Positions 1 to 12,005 of a stretch of 64,000 nt of DNA are shown in pieces (the stretch's first letter is position 1; each line of letters starts with the position of its first letter). Source of the DNA: Verrucomicrobiota bacterium JB022 (GTDB taxonomy: Bacteria > Verrucomicrobiota > Verrucomicrobiia > Opitutales > Oceanipulchritudinaceae); NCBI GenBank assembly GCA_030673845.1, contig JAUTCQ010000013.1, positions 102,001 to 166,000 of the forward strand, written 5' to 3'. The notes under the pieces were generated by a model. It was given only the letters and a program-made list of their open reading frames with translations. It did not search any database and was not told the origin of the DNA. The position numbers were made by a program, and so were the translations under genes.

Positions 1-2
1 CC

Positions 3-1007
3 ACCCGCCTGGCCGACACCGGCGAATGGGTGCGCTATGAGGTGGGCCTCATCTTCAACGGCCAGAACCAGTTGCTCGACGGCCAGACGACCTTTTACTT
101 TTACGCGCCCGACGGCACGGCCTACTTTGGCAACGGCCCCGTCATCAGCCCCACCGACCCGACCCGCATGCGCATCTGGCTCTTCGAGGGCGCCGACACG
201 ATCCCCGCCCTCGATACCACGGCTTACCACACCGCCTACCTGCAGCCGTGGGACGCCGAGCGTATCCTGACCCGCCTCAGCAATCAGGGCTACTCGTTCT
301 TTGCCCACGACGAGGCGCTGCGCATCCCTCTCTTTTTCGTGCGCCGCTACCAGCACAGCGTGCCTGCCTGGGAGTTTGGCAACGAGCCCGATATCACCCC
401 GCTCTTCTGGGATGCCTCTGGCGACACCATGCGCGCCGAAGCCCGCGCCGACTTCTTTGCCTGGCTCGACGCGCTCCTGACCGATCCCGCCACCGCCACG
501 CAACACGTCTCCGCCGGTGCCTTCGCCGATGTCTCCAGCCTCATCACCGTCTACGGCGCGCCCGGCGGTGCCTTCCCCACCCTCCTCGACGGCCTGGAAG
601 CCCGTGCGCTCGACGCCCTCAGCTTTCACCACTACTGGCGGGCGGACCGGCAGAACTACCTCAACTTCCTCTCTCGCCTGCAAAACGAAGCGCTCTACCT
701 GCTCGACTATACCACCCGCCCCCTCGTGCTCTCCGAGATCGGCTACCTCGACTATGGCACGCTGGATGGCATTGCCGCGCAGCCTTACCTGATCCGCGAC
801 GTGGACGACCTGGTGGTCGACGCCCCCACCTACGGCGTCCATCACGCCCAGCTCTACGTGGGCAACGGCGAGAACTGGATGATCTACTTCGAGCCCTGGA
901 GCGGCTGGCACGCGAGCGCCCCCTATCAGCTGACCAACGACGGCATCGACATCGTCTCGCAGCCCAACCAGCCCTTCCTCGACCAATTCCTCGATGCGCA
1001 GGATTGA
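3..1007 (+). CDS. Glycoside-hydrolase-like protein (clan A type), 5' end outside window
   Basis: The frame is open to the left edge, so this is the C-terminal part of a longer, probably secreted, carbohydrate-active protein. The first 45 or so visible residues look like the end of a beta-rich region. The rest reads as half of a TIM barrel. The motif WEFGNEPD (Glu at about nt 384) matches the acid/base Glu after strand 4 of clan GH-A enzymes, SFHHYW follows, and LVLSEIGY (Glu at about nt 735) matches the nucleophile at strand 7. This order is seen in families such as GH39 and GH79; I cannot assign the family. A GTG at 30 could be read as a start, but the codons before it stay in frame and look coding, so a start there is unlikely. 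The substrate is unknown. Confidence 0.65.
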   Translation, partial: TRLADTGEWVRYEVGLIFNGQNQLLDGQTTFYFYAPDGTAYFGNGPVISPTDPTRMRIWLFEGADTIPALDTTAYHTAYLQPWDAERILTRLSNQGYSFFAHDEALRIPLFFVRRYQHSVPAWEFGNEPDITPLFWDASGDTMRAEARADFFAWLDALLTDPATATQHVSAGAFADVSSLITVYGAPGGAFPTLLDGLEARALDALSFHHYWRADRQNYLNFLSRLQNEALYLLDYTTRPLVLSEIGYLDYGTLDGIAAQPYLIRDVDDLVVDAPTYGVHHAQLYVGNGENWMIYFEPWSGWHASAPYQLTNDGIDIVSQPNQPFLDQFLDAQD

Positions 1008-1355
1008 GCGGTGCGGCTTGACTTACCGGGCAAAGCGGTCACGGTAGGAAGAAATCGTAGCACTGTAATATGGCATTGGGCGTTCAGATCCGGCGGTGTA
1101 TTTACCGCGAACTGAACCGAGTCGCCTACCGAGGCGTTCCCGGTGTTTGCGGCTAAACGGATTGCAGGCCCATCGCGCCTGACCGAGCCGAGCGGACACC
1201 GGGCTTGACCACGATTCGAGCCGTCCAGAAACCGCGTCCGCCGCACCGATTCCTTACTCGGCGGGCGCAAAGCGACGGCTGGGAACCCTCGATTGCGCCC
1301 CACCTTACGCGGACCACTTCCGCGAGGGGCGCAGGAAGACCGCACCTGCCCTACA
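1008..1355. other. Intergenic region with a possible degraded coding remnant on the minus strand
   Basis: No intact gene is visible in these 348 bases. On the minus strand, roughly 1190 down to 1045, a frame reads IRLAANTGNASVGDSVQFAV and then CHITVL. This resembles the start of a DUF4384-like beta domain (a 'GD.v.f.v..' strand followed by 'C.itvl'). No start codon, partner domain or expected continuation follows, so it is at most a decayed fragment. No promoter or terminator stands out. Confidence 0.3.
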
Positions 1356-2051
1356 GTGAGAATACTTTTCGTTACGGACCTGCATTACCAGCAGCCGTGG
1401 TTTGACTGGATCCGCGATCAGGCCCCCGAGCACGACCTCTTGTGCCTCGGTGGCGACCTGCTCGACCAAAACCACCCGGCGCCCCACCACAAACAAGTCG
1501 ACTGCGTGGGCCAATGGCTGCACGAGCTGACCCAGCCCACCTACCTCTGCAGCGGCAACCACGACCGCCCCTGGGACTCCGCCCGCAGCCGCTGGCTACC
1601 CGCCGACTGGCTACACGCGCTAGGCGACGTCCACCTCTGGGCGCACGCCTCCATTGTGCCCTGTGGCGACTTGCGCCTGCTCATCGGCCACTACCACGAG
1701 CCCCTGCCGCACGGTGAAGCCGACATCTGGCTCGTCCACACCCCACCGGCAGGCAGCTCGGTCTCTCGCCCCGCCCACGGTCGGGATATGGGCGACCGGC
1801 GCCTCGCGATCGAGCTGCACCAACGCCGCCCGGCCCTCGTGCTCTGCGGCCACCAGCACCGGCCCGCCTACTGGTATGCCCGCCTCGGCCCCACCCTCTG
1901 CGTCAACCCCGGCCTCAACTGGGGCGCTCCCTTCCCCAACCACGTCGTCGTCGACACCAGCACAGGCCTCGTGCACTGGCACTCCGCCAGCCGCCCGTAT
2001 GCCGCCGCCACCACCCTCAACCTCCGCCCGCAACTGGCGTCCCTCGCCTGA
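1356..2051 (+). CDS. Calcineurin-like metallophosphoesterase
   Basis: A 231-residue single-domain metallophosphoesterase. The five metal-binding motifs appear in order: TDLH (D-x-H) at residues 7-10, GGDLLD, SGNHDRPW, HYHEP and then CGHQHRP near the C-terminus. It probably hydrolyses a phosphodiester or phosphomonoester with a two-metal site in the cytoplasm; there is no signal peptide. The frame is open back to 1293, but those codons are arginine- and proline-rich and unlike the family. The GTG at 1356 directly precedes RILFVTDLH, the usual first strand. No clear ribosome binding site precedes it. It lies 24 bp upstream of the Rnk-like gene and just before a DNA-damage-type ligase. Ligase-linked phosphoesterases (PdeM) are known, but this protein does not look like PdeM. 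Confidence 0.85.
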   Translation: MRILFVTDLHYQQPWFDWIRDQAPEHDLLCLGGDLLDQNHPAPHHKQVDCVGQWLHELTQPTYLCSGNHDRPWDSARSRWLPADWLHALGDVHLWAHASIVPCGDLRLLIGHYHEPLPHGEADIWLVHTPPAGSSVSRPAHGRDMGDRRLAIELHQRRPALVLCGHQHRPAYWYARLGPTLCVNPGLNWGAPFPNHVVVDTSTGLVHWHSASRPYAAATTLNLRPQLASLA

Positions 2052-2075
2052 TCGGCCACCCACGACTTTACCATC

Positions 2076-2519
2076 ATGAACACCAAGCCCATTTACCTCA
2101 GCCGTCCCGACTACAACCGCCTCAAGGCGCTCGTCAACGCCCTCATCGCCTCCGGCAACAAAGGCGTGGCCCTGCATAACCTCCATACCGAAATCAGCCG
2201 CGCGACCGTGCTAGACCCGGCCAGCATCCCCTCGTTGCTCGTCACCCTGGGCTCCCGCGTGCGTATTCGCGACCTCGATACCGACGAGCGCGAAACCTAC
2301 ACCGTTGTGATGCCGGCGGAAGCCCAAGGCGGCGACCGCATCTCCGTGCTCGCGCCCATCGGGGTGGCGCTGCTCGGCTATGGCGAGGGCGACGAAGTGG
2401 CGTGGCAAACCCCGGGTGGCCTGCGCCGCTTCTGGATCGAAGCTGTTGAACAGCCCGCGCCGGAGGCCAAAGCGCCCTCGCCCGACATCCTGGCGCAAAT
2501 CCTCGGCACGCGCGGCTGA
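2076..2519 (+). CDS. Rnk/GreA-GreB C-terminal domain protein
   Basis: A 147-residue protein with a short helical N-terminal part (starting MNTKPIYLSRPDYNRL) and a GreA/GreB-type FKBP-like C-terminal domain at about residues 50-135. VTLGSRVRIRDLDTDERETY and ISVLAPIGVALLGYGEGDEV match that domain well. It lacks the long coiled coil of true Gre factors. This architecture is that of Rnk, the regulator of nucleoside diphosphate kinase, which binds RNA polymerase without cleavage activity. The C-terminal 20 residues are an alanine/proline-rich extension. It sits between the phosphoesterase and the DNA ligase on the same strand and may be co-transcribed with them. The Gre-type fold is fairly certain; the role is inferred. 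Confidence 0.8.
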   Translation: MNTKPIYLSRPDYNRLKALVNALIASGNKGVALHNLHTEISRATVLDPASIPSLLVTLGSRVRIRDLDTDERETYTVVMPAEAQGGDRISVLAPIGVALLGYGEGDEVAWQTPGGLRRFWIEAVEQPAPEAKAPSPDILAQILGTRG

Positions 2520-2580
2520 TCAAGCTGCCCAAACATTCCGGGATGGTCGCGGGCGGCGCAAATGTCGATAATGTTGCCCC

Positions 2581-4239
2581 ATGCGCCGCTTCACGCAGCT
2601 GTTCATCGAGCTCGACGCCTCCAACAAGACCAACGAGAAGGTGCGCGCGCTACGGGAATACTTCCAGAGCGCGCCGCCGGAGGATGCCGCATGGACGCTA
2701 TGGTTCCTCATCGGCAAGCGCTTCCCGGCCCTCGTGAAGAGCGCCCGCCTGCGCGAGTGGACGAGCGACCTCTCCGGCTATCCCGACTGGCTCGTCGCCG
2801 AGTGCTACGAGCGCGTGGGTGACGGCGCGGAAACCGTCGCCCTGCTCCTGCCGGAGGCCCACCCCGAAGGGCTCGAAGAACCGCTGCACGACGTGGTGCA
2901 AGAGCGCCTGCTGGCCTTGCGCGACTGGGACGACCTCGTGCAATTCCAGCTCCTGCGCGAGACCTGGGCCCAGCTCGACCGCCGCCAGCTCTTCGTCTTC
3001 AACAAGATGCTGACGGGAGCCTTTCGTGTGGGAGTCAGCCGCAGCCTTGTGATCCGGGGCGTGGCGGAAGCGGCGGAGCTCGACCGCGGCACCGTCGCCC
3101 ACCGCCTGATGGGCGACTGGCAGCCCTCGCCCGAGTTTTTCCAGCGCCTCATCGCCAAAGGCGAGACCGATGAAGACGCCTCGCGCCCGTATCCCTTTTA
3201 CCTCGCCAGCCCGACCGACCAGCCAACGACCGAACTGGGTGAGCGCGCGCAGTGGCAGGTGGAGTGGAAGTGGGACGGCATCCGCGCCCAACTCATCAAG
3301 CGCCATGGCCAGCTTTACCTGTGGTCTCGCGGCGACGAACTCGTGACCGAGGCCTACCCGGAGGTGATCCAGGCGGCAGCGCGCCTGCCCAACGGCACCG
3401 TGCTCGACGGCGAGCTGCTCTGCTGGCGCGAGGGACGTCCGTTGGGCTTCAACGCCATGCAGACGCGGATCAGCCGCAAGCAACTGCCCGAACGCATCTT
3501 GCGCGACTGCCCGGTCAGCTTCCTCGCCTACGACTGCCTTGAAGACGGCGGGGACGACATCCGCCCGCTACCCCTGCGCGAACGTCGCGCCCGGCTGGAG
3601 CGCATCGTGGGCCGCTTGCACGCCGGCGAGCGCCTGTTGACCTCCGAAGTGGTCGACGCGCCCGACTGGGAGACGCTGGAGCAGCGTTGGCAGGAGAGCC
3701 GGCAGCGCGGGGTGGAGGGCTTCATGCTCAAGGGGCTCGACTCGCCCTACGAGTCTGGGCGCGTGCGCGGCCAATGGTGGAAGTGGAAGGTGGCGCCCTA
3801 CACGGCCGATCTGGTCATGATTTACGCACAAGCCGGCCATGGCCGCCGCGCCAGCCTCTTTACCGATTACACCCTCGCGGCGTGGGATGGGGACGAGCTC
3901 GTGCCCGTGGCCAAGGCCTACAGCGGCTTGACCGACGCCGAGATCCGCGAGGTCGACCGCTGGGTGAAGCAGCACACGCTCGCCAAACGCGGTCCGGTCC
4001 GCACGGTGCCAGCGCATCATGTGTTCGAAATCGCGTTTGAAGGCATCCGCGCCAGCACCCGCCACAAGAGCGGCATCGCCTTCCGCTTCCCCCGCATCCA
4101 CCGCTGGCGCCAAGACAAAAAGCCCGCCGACGCCGAGCAACTGGAAACCCTCAAGGCCCTCCTGCTTGAAGACGGCGGTCTACCCACCGAACAAAATGGC
4201 GAAGTCGCCAGCGGCCCGCTGCAGCAGGAGATGCTGTAG
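2581..4239 (+). CDS. ATP-dependent DNA ligase (cisplatin damage response type)
   Basis: Seals nicks in duplex DNA through a lysyl-AMP intermediate. At 552 residues it has the full three-domain form. The N-terminal DNA-binding domain (1-200) begins with the family-typical APPEDAAWTL and TGAFRVGVSRSLV segments. The adenylation domain carries motif I EWKWDGIRAQ with Lys230 as nucleophile, LDGELLCW (motif III region), EGFMLKG (motif IV) and WWKWKVAPYTADLV (motif V). A C-terminal OB fold runs from about 420. The N-terminal sequence closely resembles the bacterial ligases encoded with an Lhr-like helicase, an MBL-fold exonuclease and PdeM, which are linked to crosslink-damage tolerance. Here the helicase and exonuclease are not adjacent. 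The gene converges on the DUF3108 gene with 5 bp between stops. NAD-dependent LigA must lie elsewhere. Confidence 0.93.
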   Translation: MRRFTQLFIELDASNKTNEKVRALREYFQSAPPEDAAWTLWFLIGKRFPALVKSARLREWTSDLSGYPDWLVAECYERVGDGAETVALLLPEAHPEGLEEPLHDVVQERLLALRDWDDLVQFQLLRETWAQLDRRQLFVFNKMLTGAFRVGVSRSLVIRGVAEAAELDRGTVAHRLMGDWQPSPEFFQRLIAKGETDEDASRPYPFYLASPTDQPTTELGERAQWQVEWKWDGIRAQLIKRHGQLYLWSRGDELVTEAYPEVIQAAARLPNGTVLDGELLCWREGRPLGFNAMQTRISRKQLPERILRDCPVSFLAYDCLEDGGDDIRPLPLRERRARLERIVGRLHAGERLLTSEVVDAPDWETLEQRWQESRQRGVEGFMLKGLDSPYESGRVRGQWWKWKVAPYTADLVMIYAQAGHGRRASLFTDYTLAAWDGDELVPVAKAYSGLTDAEIREVDRWVKQHTLAKRGPVRTVPAHHVFEIAFEGIRASTRHKSGIAFRFPRIHRWRQDKKPADAEQLETLKALLLEDGGLPTEQNGEVASGPLQQEML

Positions 4240-4244
4240 GCCCC

Positions 4245-5141
4245 CTACCGTCGCCGGCGCGGGAGATCGGTTTCCTTTTCGATCACCGTGTCATCCGGCA
4301 GCACGACTTTTTCCAGCTCGACCCAGAAGCTGCCGACCGCCACTTCGCTTTCCATGCGCAGGGGCAGTTGGCGTTTGTCGTCGGAGAACCAGAAATAGAT
4401 GCTCGCGCCGTCGCTCTTTTTGAAGACGCCGCCGAGGTCCTTTACATTGGGCTCGACCAGTACCGTATCGTATTTGCCGATGCGGAACTTCTTTTCTTCC
4501 TTCTTCGTCACCTCCACCGTACTGAGCATCACTTCCTTGCCGTTGGTGGTCGGCGCGCTCAGCTCGGCTCCCAAATCCAGCGGCAGGGTGCGGAGCAGGA
4601 AGGTGAGGCCGATGACGTCGTAAATATGGTCCGGCACGGCAATCCATTCGCGGATGGTGCCGTCGGTCACGTTCTGGTAGCGCACGCGGTTCTCGTCCCA
4701 ATCGAACTCGAAAAGCGTGTCCTTTTCGCTGCCACCCTCGCGCTGCGAATTGACGTAATGCAGGCTACGGGTCAGCCCCAGATCGGTATAGGAAGTGGCC
4801 TCGTTGCGCACCTTGTAAAACTTGTCGGCAAAGCTGTTGGTACGGGCCTGCATGGTGAATTTCCACGCGGGCTGGCCCTCCCATTCGGCCTTCTCGGTCT
4901 TGATCACGGCCGTGCCGACGGCAAAGATGCCCCAGCCGATCTTGTAATGCAGCTCTTCCCCGGCCTTGAAGGGGATGGGCCGCTCCCCGAGCAGCGGCGC
5001 CAACTCGTCCGAGAGCTGGCGCGCGGCAGGGTCGAGCACCGGTTGCGCCCCGGCAGAAATGCACAGGGCGAAGACGGCGCACAAGAGCCCCCAGAGGCGG
5101 TGCCGCTGAGGGCTGAACATCATGAAACAGGCGGGAGACAC
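4245..5141 (-). CDS. DUF3108 domain-containing exported protein
   Basis: A protein of up to 298 residues with an N-terminal hydrophobic segment (RLWGLLCAVFALCISAGAQ) that looks like a cleavable signal peptide ending at an A-x-A-like site. The body matches DUF3108. It has PFKAGEELHYKIGWGIFAVG at the start, the FADKFYKVRNEATSYTDL segment, and a C-terminal part ending FWFSDDKRQLPLRMESEVAVG. DUF3108 proteins are periplasmic or outer-membrane-facing with a LolA-like beta half-barrel, but no function is established. Start alternatives lie at Met7 and Met8, closer to the signal peptide; the first ATG is 13 bp from the end of glgP, suggesting co-transcription with it. The last residues (LPRRRR) are basic. 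Confidence 0.75.
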   Translation of the reverse strand: MSPACFMMFSPQRHRLWGLLCAVFALCISAGAQPVLDPAARQLSDELAPLLGERPIPFKAGEELHYKIGWGIFAVGTAVIKTEKAEWEGQPAWKFTMQARTNSFADKFYKVRNEATSYTDLGLTRSLHYVNSQREGGSEKDTLFEFDWDENRVRYQNVTDGTIREWIAVPDHIYDVIGLTFLLRTLPLDLGAELSAPTTNGKEVMLSTVEVTKKEEKKFRIGKYDTVLVEPNVKDLGGVFKKSDGASIYFWFSDDKRQLPLRMESEVAVGSFWVELEKVVLPDDTVIEKETDLPRRRR

Positions 5142-5154
5142 TACCCGTTTAGAG

Positions 5155-7635
5155 CTATTTGACGCGCATGGCGTTCAAATTCCAGATCTCCTTGGCGTAT
5201 TGTGCGATCGTGCGGTCGGAAGAGAACTTGCCGACGCGGGCGGTGTTGTAGATCGCCATGCGGGCCCAACGCTTCTTGTCGGCGTAGGCATCGTTGGCCT
5301 GGCGCTGCGCCTCCACGTAGGCGCGGAAGTCGGCCAGCGCGAGGTAGGGGTCGCCGCCTTGCAGCAGGCTGTCCTTGATCGGCTTGAGCGCTTCCGGCTC
5401 GGAGGGGGTCCAGTAGTTGCTGCCCACCCAGTCGACCACCGCGCGCAGGTCCTCGTCCTGGTAATAGACGTCCCACGGGTTGTAGCCACGAGCGCGCAGG
5501 GCTTCGACTTCCTCGACCGTGAGGCCGAAGATGAAGATGTTTTCCGGGCCCACTTCTTCGCGGATTTCCACGTTCGCGCCGTCGAGGGTGCCGACGGTCA
5601 GCGCGCCGTTGAGGGCAAACTTCATGTTACCCGTACCGGAGGCTTCCTTGCCTGCGGTGGAGATCTGCTCGGAGATGTCGGCGGCAGGGATCATGCGCTC
5701 GGCCAACGTCACGCGGTAGTTGGGCATGAAGAGGACCTTCAGCTTGCCCTTGATCCGGTCGTCGTGGTTGATCTTGGCGCCCACCGCGTTGATCGCGTGG
5801 ATGATGCGCTTGGCCAGGTAATAGCCCGGCGCGGCCTTGGCACCAAAGAGGAACACGCGCGGCTGCATCTCCATATCCGGATTTTGCAGCAGCTGGCGGT
5901 AAAGGTGCAGGATGTGGAGCAGGTTGAGGTGCTGGCGCTTGTATTCGTGCAAGCGCTTGATCTGCACGTCGAAGATCGCATGCGGGTCCACCTTTTCGCC
6001 CGTGCGATCGAGGATGATCTGGGCGAGGTGCTCCTTGTTGCGGTGCTTGATCTCCATGAACCGCTCGCGGAACGAGCTGTCGTCGGCGTATTTGTCGAGG
6101 CCGCGCAGCTTGTCGAGGTCGAACTGCCAGCCGTCGCCAATGCTGTCGGTAATGAGGGACGACAGCTCGGGGTTGCAGCCCTGCAGCCAGCGACGCGGGG
6201 TGATCCCGTTGGTCTTGTTCTGGAGCTTGCCCGGGTAGAGCTCGTCGAAGTCCTTGAAGAGGTCTTCCTTCAGCAAGCGGGTGTGCAGCGCGGCCACGCC
6301 GTTGACGGCGGTGGAGCCGATGACCGACAGGTAGGCCATGCGGATCATCTTGGGGCTGCCTTCCTCGATCAGCGAGAGGCGTTGCTTCATCTCGTTGTTG
6401 CCGGGCCACTTGGCCTCGACTTCTTCCTCCAGGAAGCGGCGATTCAGCTCGTAAATGATTTGCAGGTGGCGCGGCAGCACCTTTTCGAACAGCGGCACGC
6501 TCCACTTTTCCAGCGCCTCGGGCATGAGGGTGTGGTTGGTGTAGTTGAACACCTTGCGCGTAATCGACCAGGCTTCGTCCCAGGCGATTTCCTCTTCGTC
6601 GACGAGCAGGCGCATCAGCTCGGCCACGGCCACGGCCGGGTGCGTGTCGTTGAGCTGGATGGTGTTCTTCTCGTGGAACTTGGCCCAGTCGCTGTTGTGC
6701 TTGCGCCAGCGGCGGATCACGTCTTGCAGCGAGCAGCTGACGAAGAAGTATTGCTGCACGAGGCGCAGCTCCTTGCCGCTCTCCGAATTGTCGTTCGGGT
6801 AAAGGACCTTGGAAATAGTTTCGGCGATCGCCTTCTCACGCACGGCCTCCACGTAGCCGCCGTCGTTGAACACATCGAGGTTGAAGTCCTGCGAGGCACG
6901 GCTCTCCCAGAGGCGGAGGAAGTTGACCGTTTCGGCGCCATAGCCGCAGATCGGGATGTCGTAGGGCAGGCCCATGATCTCCTGCGTGTCGATCCACTTC
7001 GGGCGCGGGTTGCCGAATTCGTCGAACTGCATGTCGACGCGGCCGTAGACGCGCACGCTCTTCATGTACTCGGGGCGGCGGATCTCCCAGGGGCAGCCAA
7101 AGCTGCGCCAGCTGTCGGGGCGCTCCACCTGCTTGCCGCCGATGATCTCCTGGCGGAAAAGGCCAAACTCGTAATAGATACCGTAGCCCACCGCCGGGAG
7201 GTTGAGCGTGGCGAGCGAGTCGAGGAAGCAGGCGGCGAGGCGGCCCAAGCCCCCGTTGCCGAGGCCCATGTCGTGCTCTTCGTCGAGGATCTCTTCGAGG
7301 TCGAGCCCGAGGTCCTTCATCGCCTTTTCCACCGCCTTGTGCAGGCCGCTGTTCCAGATGTTGTTGTTCAGCATCCGGCCCATCAGGTATTCCAGGCTCA
7401 GGTAGTAGACGCGGCGGGCGTTACCCTCGTGGTGGGTACGCATGGTGGCGTTGAAGCGCTCCAGGATCCGGTCGTGGATCGCGTGGCAGGTAGCAATCCA
7501 CCAGTCGCGCTTGGTCGCGGTTTCGGTATCGCGCGCCAGCGTAAACTTGAGGTGGTTGAGGATCGACTGCTTCAACCCTTTCGCGTCGGTATTGATGTTG
7601 AAATTAAAGTTCTTTTCAGCCTGGGCAGAGCTCAT
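5155..7635 (-). CDS. glgP: Glycogen/starch phosphorylase
   Basis: Releases glucose-1-phosphate from the non-reducing ends of alpha-1,4-glucans using pyridoxal phosphate, in glycogen breakdown in the cytoplasm. The 826-residue length is normal for GT35. Diagnostic segments are [13 protein letters not shown] near the N-terminus, [20 protein letters not shown], the active-site region [32 protein letters not shown], and the PLP site [17 protein letters not shown] with the Schiff-base lysine at about residue 672. It is followed 13 bp later on the same strand by the DUF3108 gene. No other glycogen genes are adjacent. The start ATG directly gives [12 protein letters not shown], the usual short N-terminal extension. 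Confidence 0.97.
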   Translation of the reverse strand: MSSAQAEKNFNFNINTDAKGLKQSILNHLKFTLARDTETATKRDWWIATCHAIHDRILERFNATMRTHHEGNARRVYYLSLEYLMGRMLNNNIWNSGLHKAVEKAMKDLGLDLEEILDEEHDMGLGNGGLGRLAACFLDSLATLNLPAVGYGIYYEFGLFRQEIIGGKQVERPDSWRSFGCPWEIRRPEYMKSVRVYGRVDMQFDEFGNPRPKWIDTQEIMGLPYDIPICGYGAETVNFLRLWESRASQDFNLDVFNDGGYVEAVREKAIAETISKVLYPNDNSESGKELRLVQQYFFVSCSLQDVIRRWRKHNSDWAKFHEKNTIQLNDTHPAVAVAELMRLLVDEEEIAWDEAWSITRKVFNYTNHTLMPEALEKWSVPLFEKVLPRHLQIIYELNRRFLEEEVEAKWPGNNEMKQRLSLIEEGSPKMIRMAYLSVIGSTAVNGVAALHTRLLKEDLFKDFDELYPGKLQNKTNGITPRRWLQGCNPELSSLITDSIGDGWQFDLDKLRGLDKYADDSSFRERFMEIKHRNKEHLAQIILDRTGEKVDPHAIFDVQIKRLHEYKRQHLNLLHILHLYRQLLQNPDMEMQPRVFLFGAKAAPGYYLAKRIIHAINAVGAKINHDDRIKGKLKVLFMPNYRVTLAERMIPAADISEQISTAGKEASGTGNMKFALNGALTVGTLDGANVEIREEVGPENIFIFGLTVEEVEALRARGYNPWDVYYQDEDLRAVVDWVGSNYWTPSEPEALKPIKDSLLQGGDPYLALADFRAYVEAQRQANDAYADKKRWARMAIYNTARVGKFSSDRTIAQYAKEIWNLNAMRVK

Positions 7636-7794
7636 TACGACTTAGGTTCGAGTGTTATGCGGTAGAGATTCCTTCGGAGGAAATTGCTCATTGGGCGCCA
7701 TTTAGCAAAACCGAATCGGAAAAAAAGCGTCCGTTTCGCCGCCCGCCCGCTCTCCGGGCAAAACGCATCTCCACCACATACGACTTCGATGTCG

Positions 7795-11874
<4,080 letters not shown>

Positions 11875-12005
11875 GGGGTTTACGTTATCTTAGAAGAAGG
11901 GAATTCGAAATGAAACTAGTGTTTTTCCTTCAAATTCGGCTTTTACTGCGGAAAGTTTACTCTTACCGCGGTCAACAATCCTTTACTCAGCACCGATAAC
12001 GTCTC

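Noticed and set aside
5122-7665. An 847-codon plus-strand frame opposite glgP
   Set aside because: It mirrors the strongly conserved glycogen phosphorylase and shows no domain; a shadow of GC-rich third positions.
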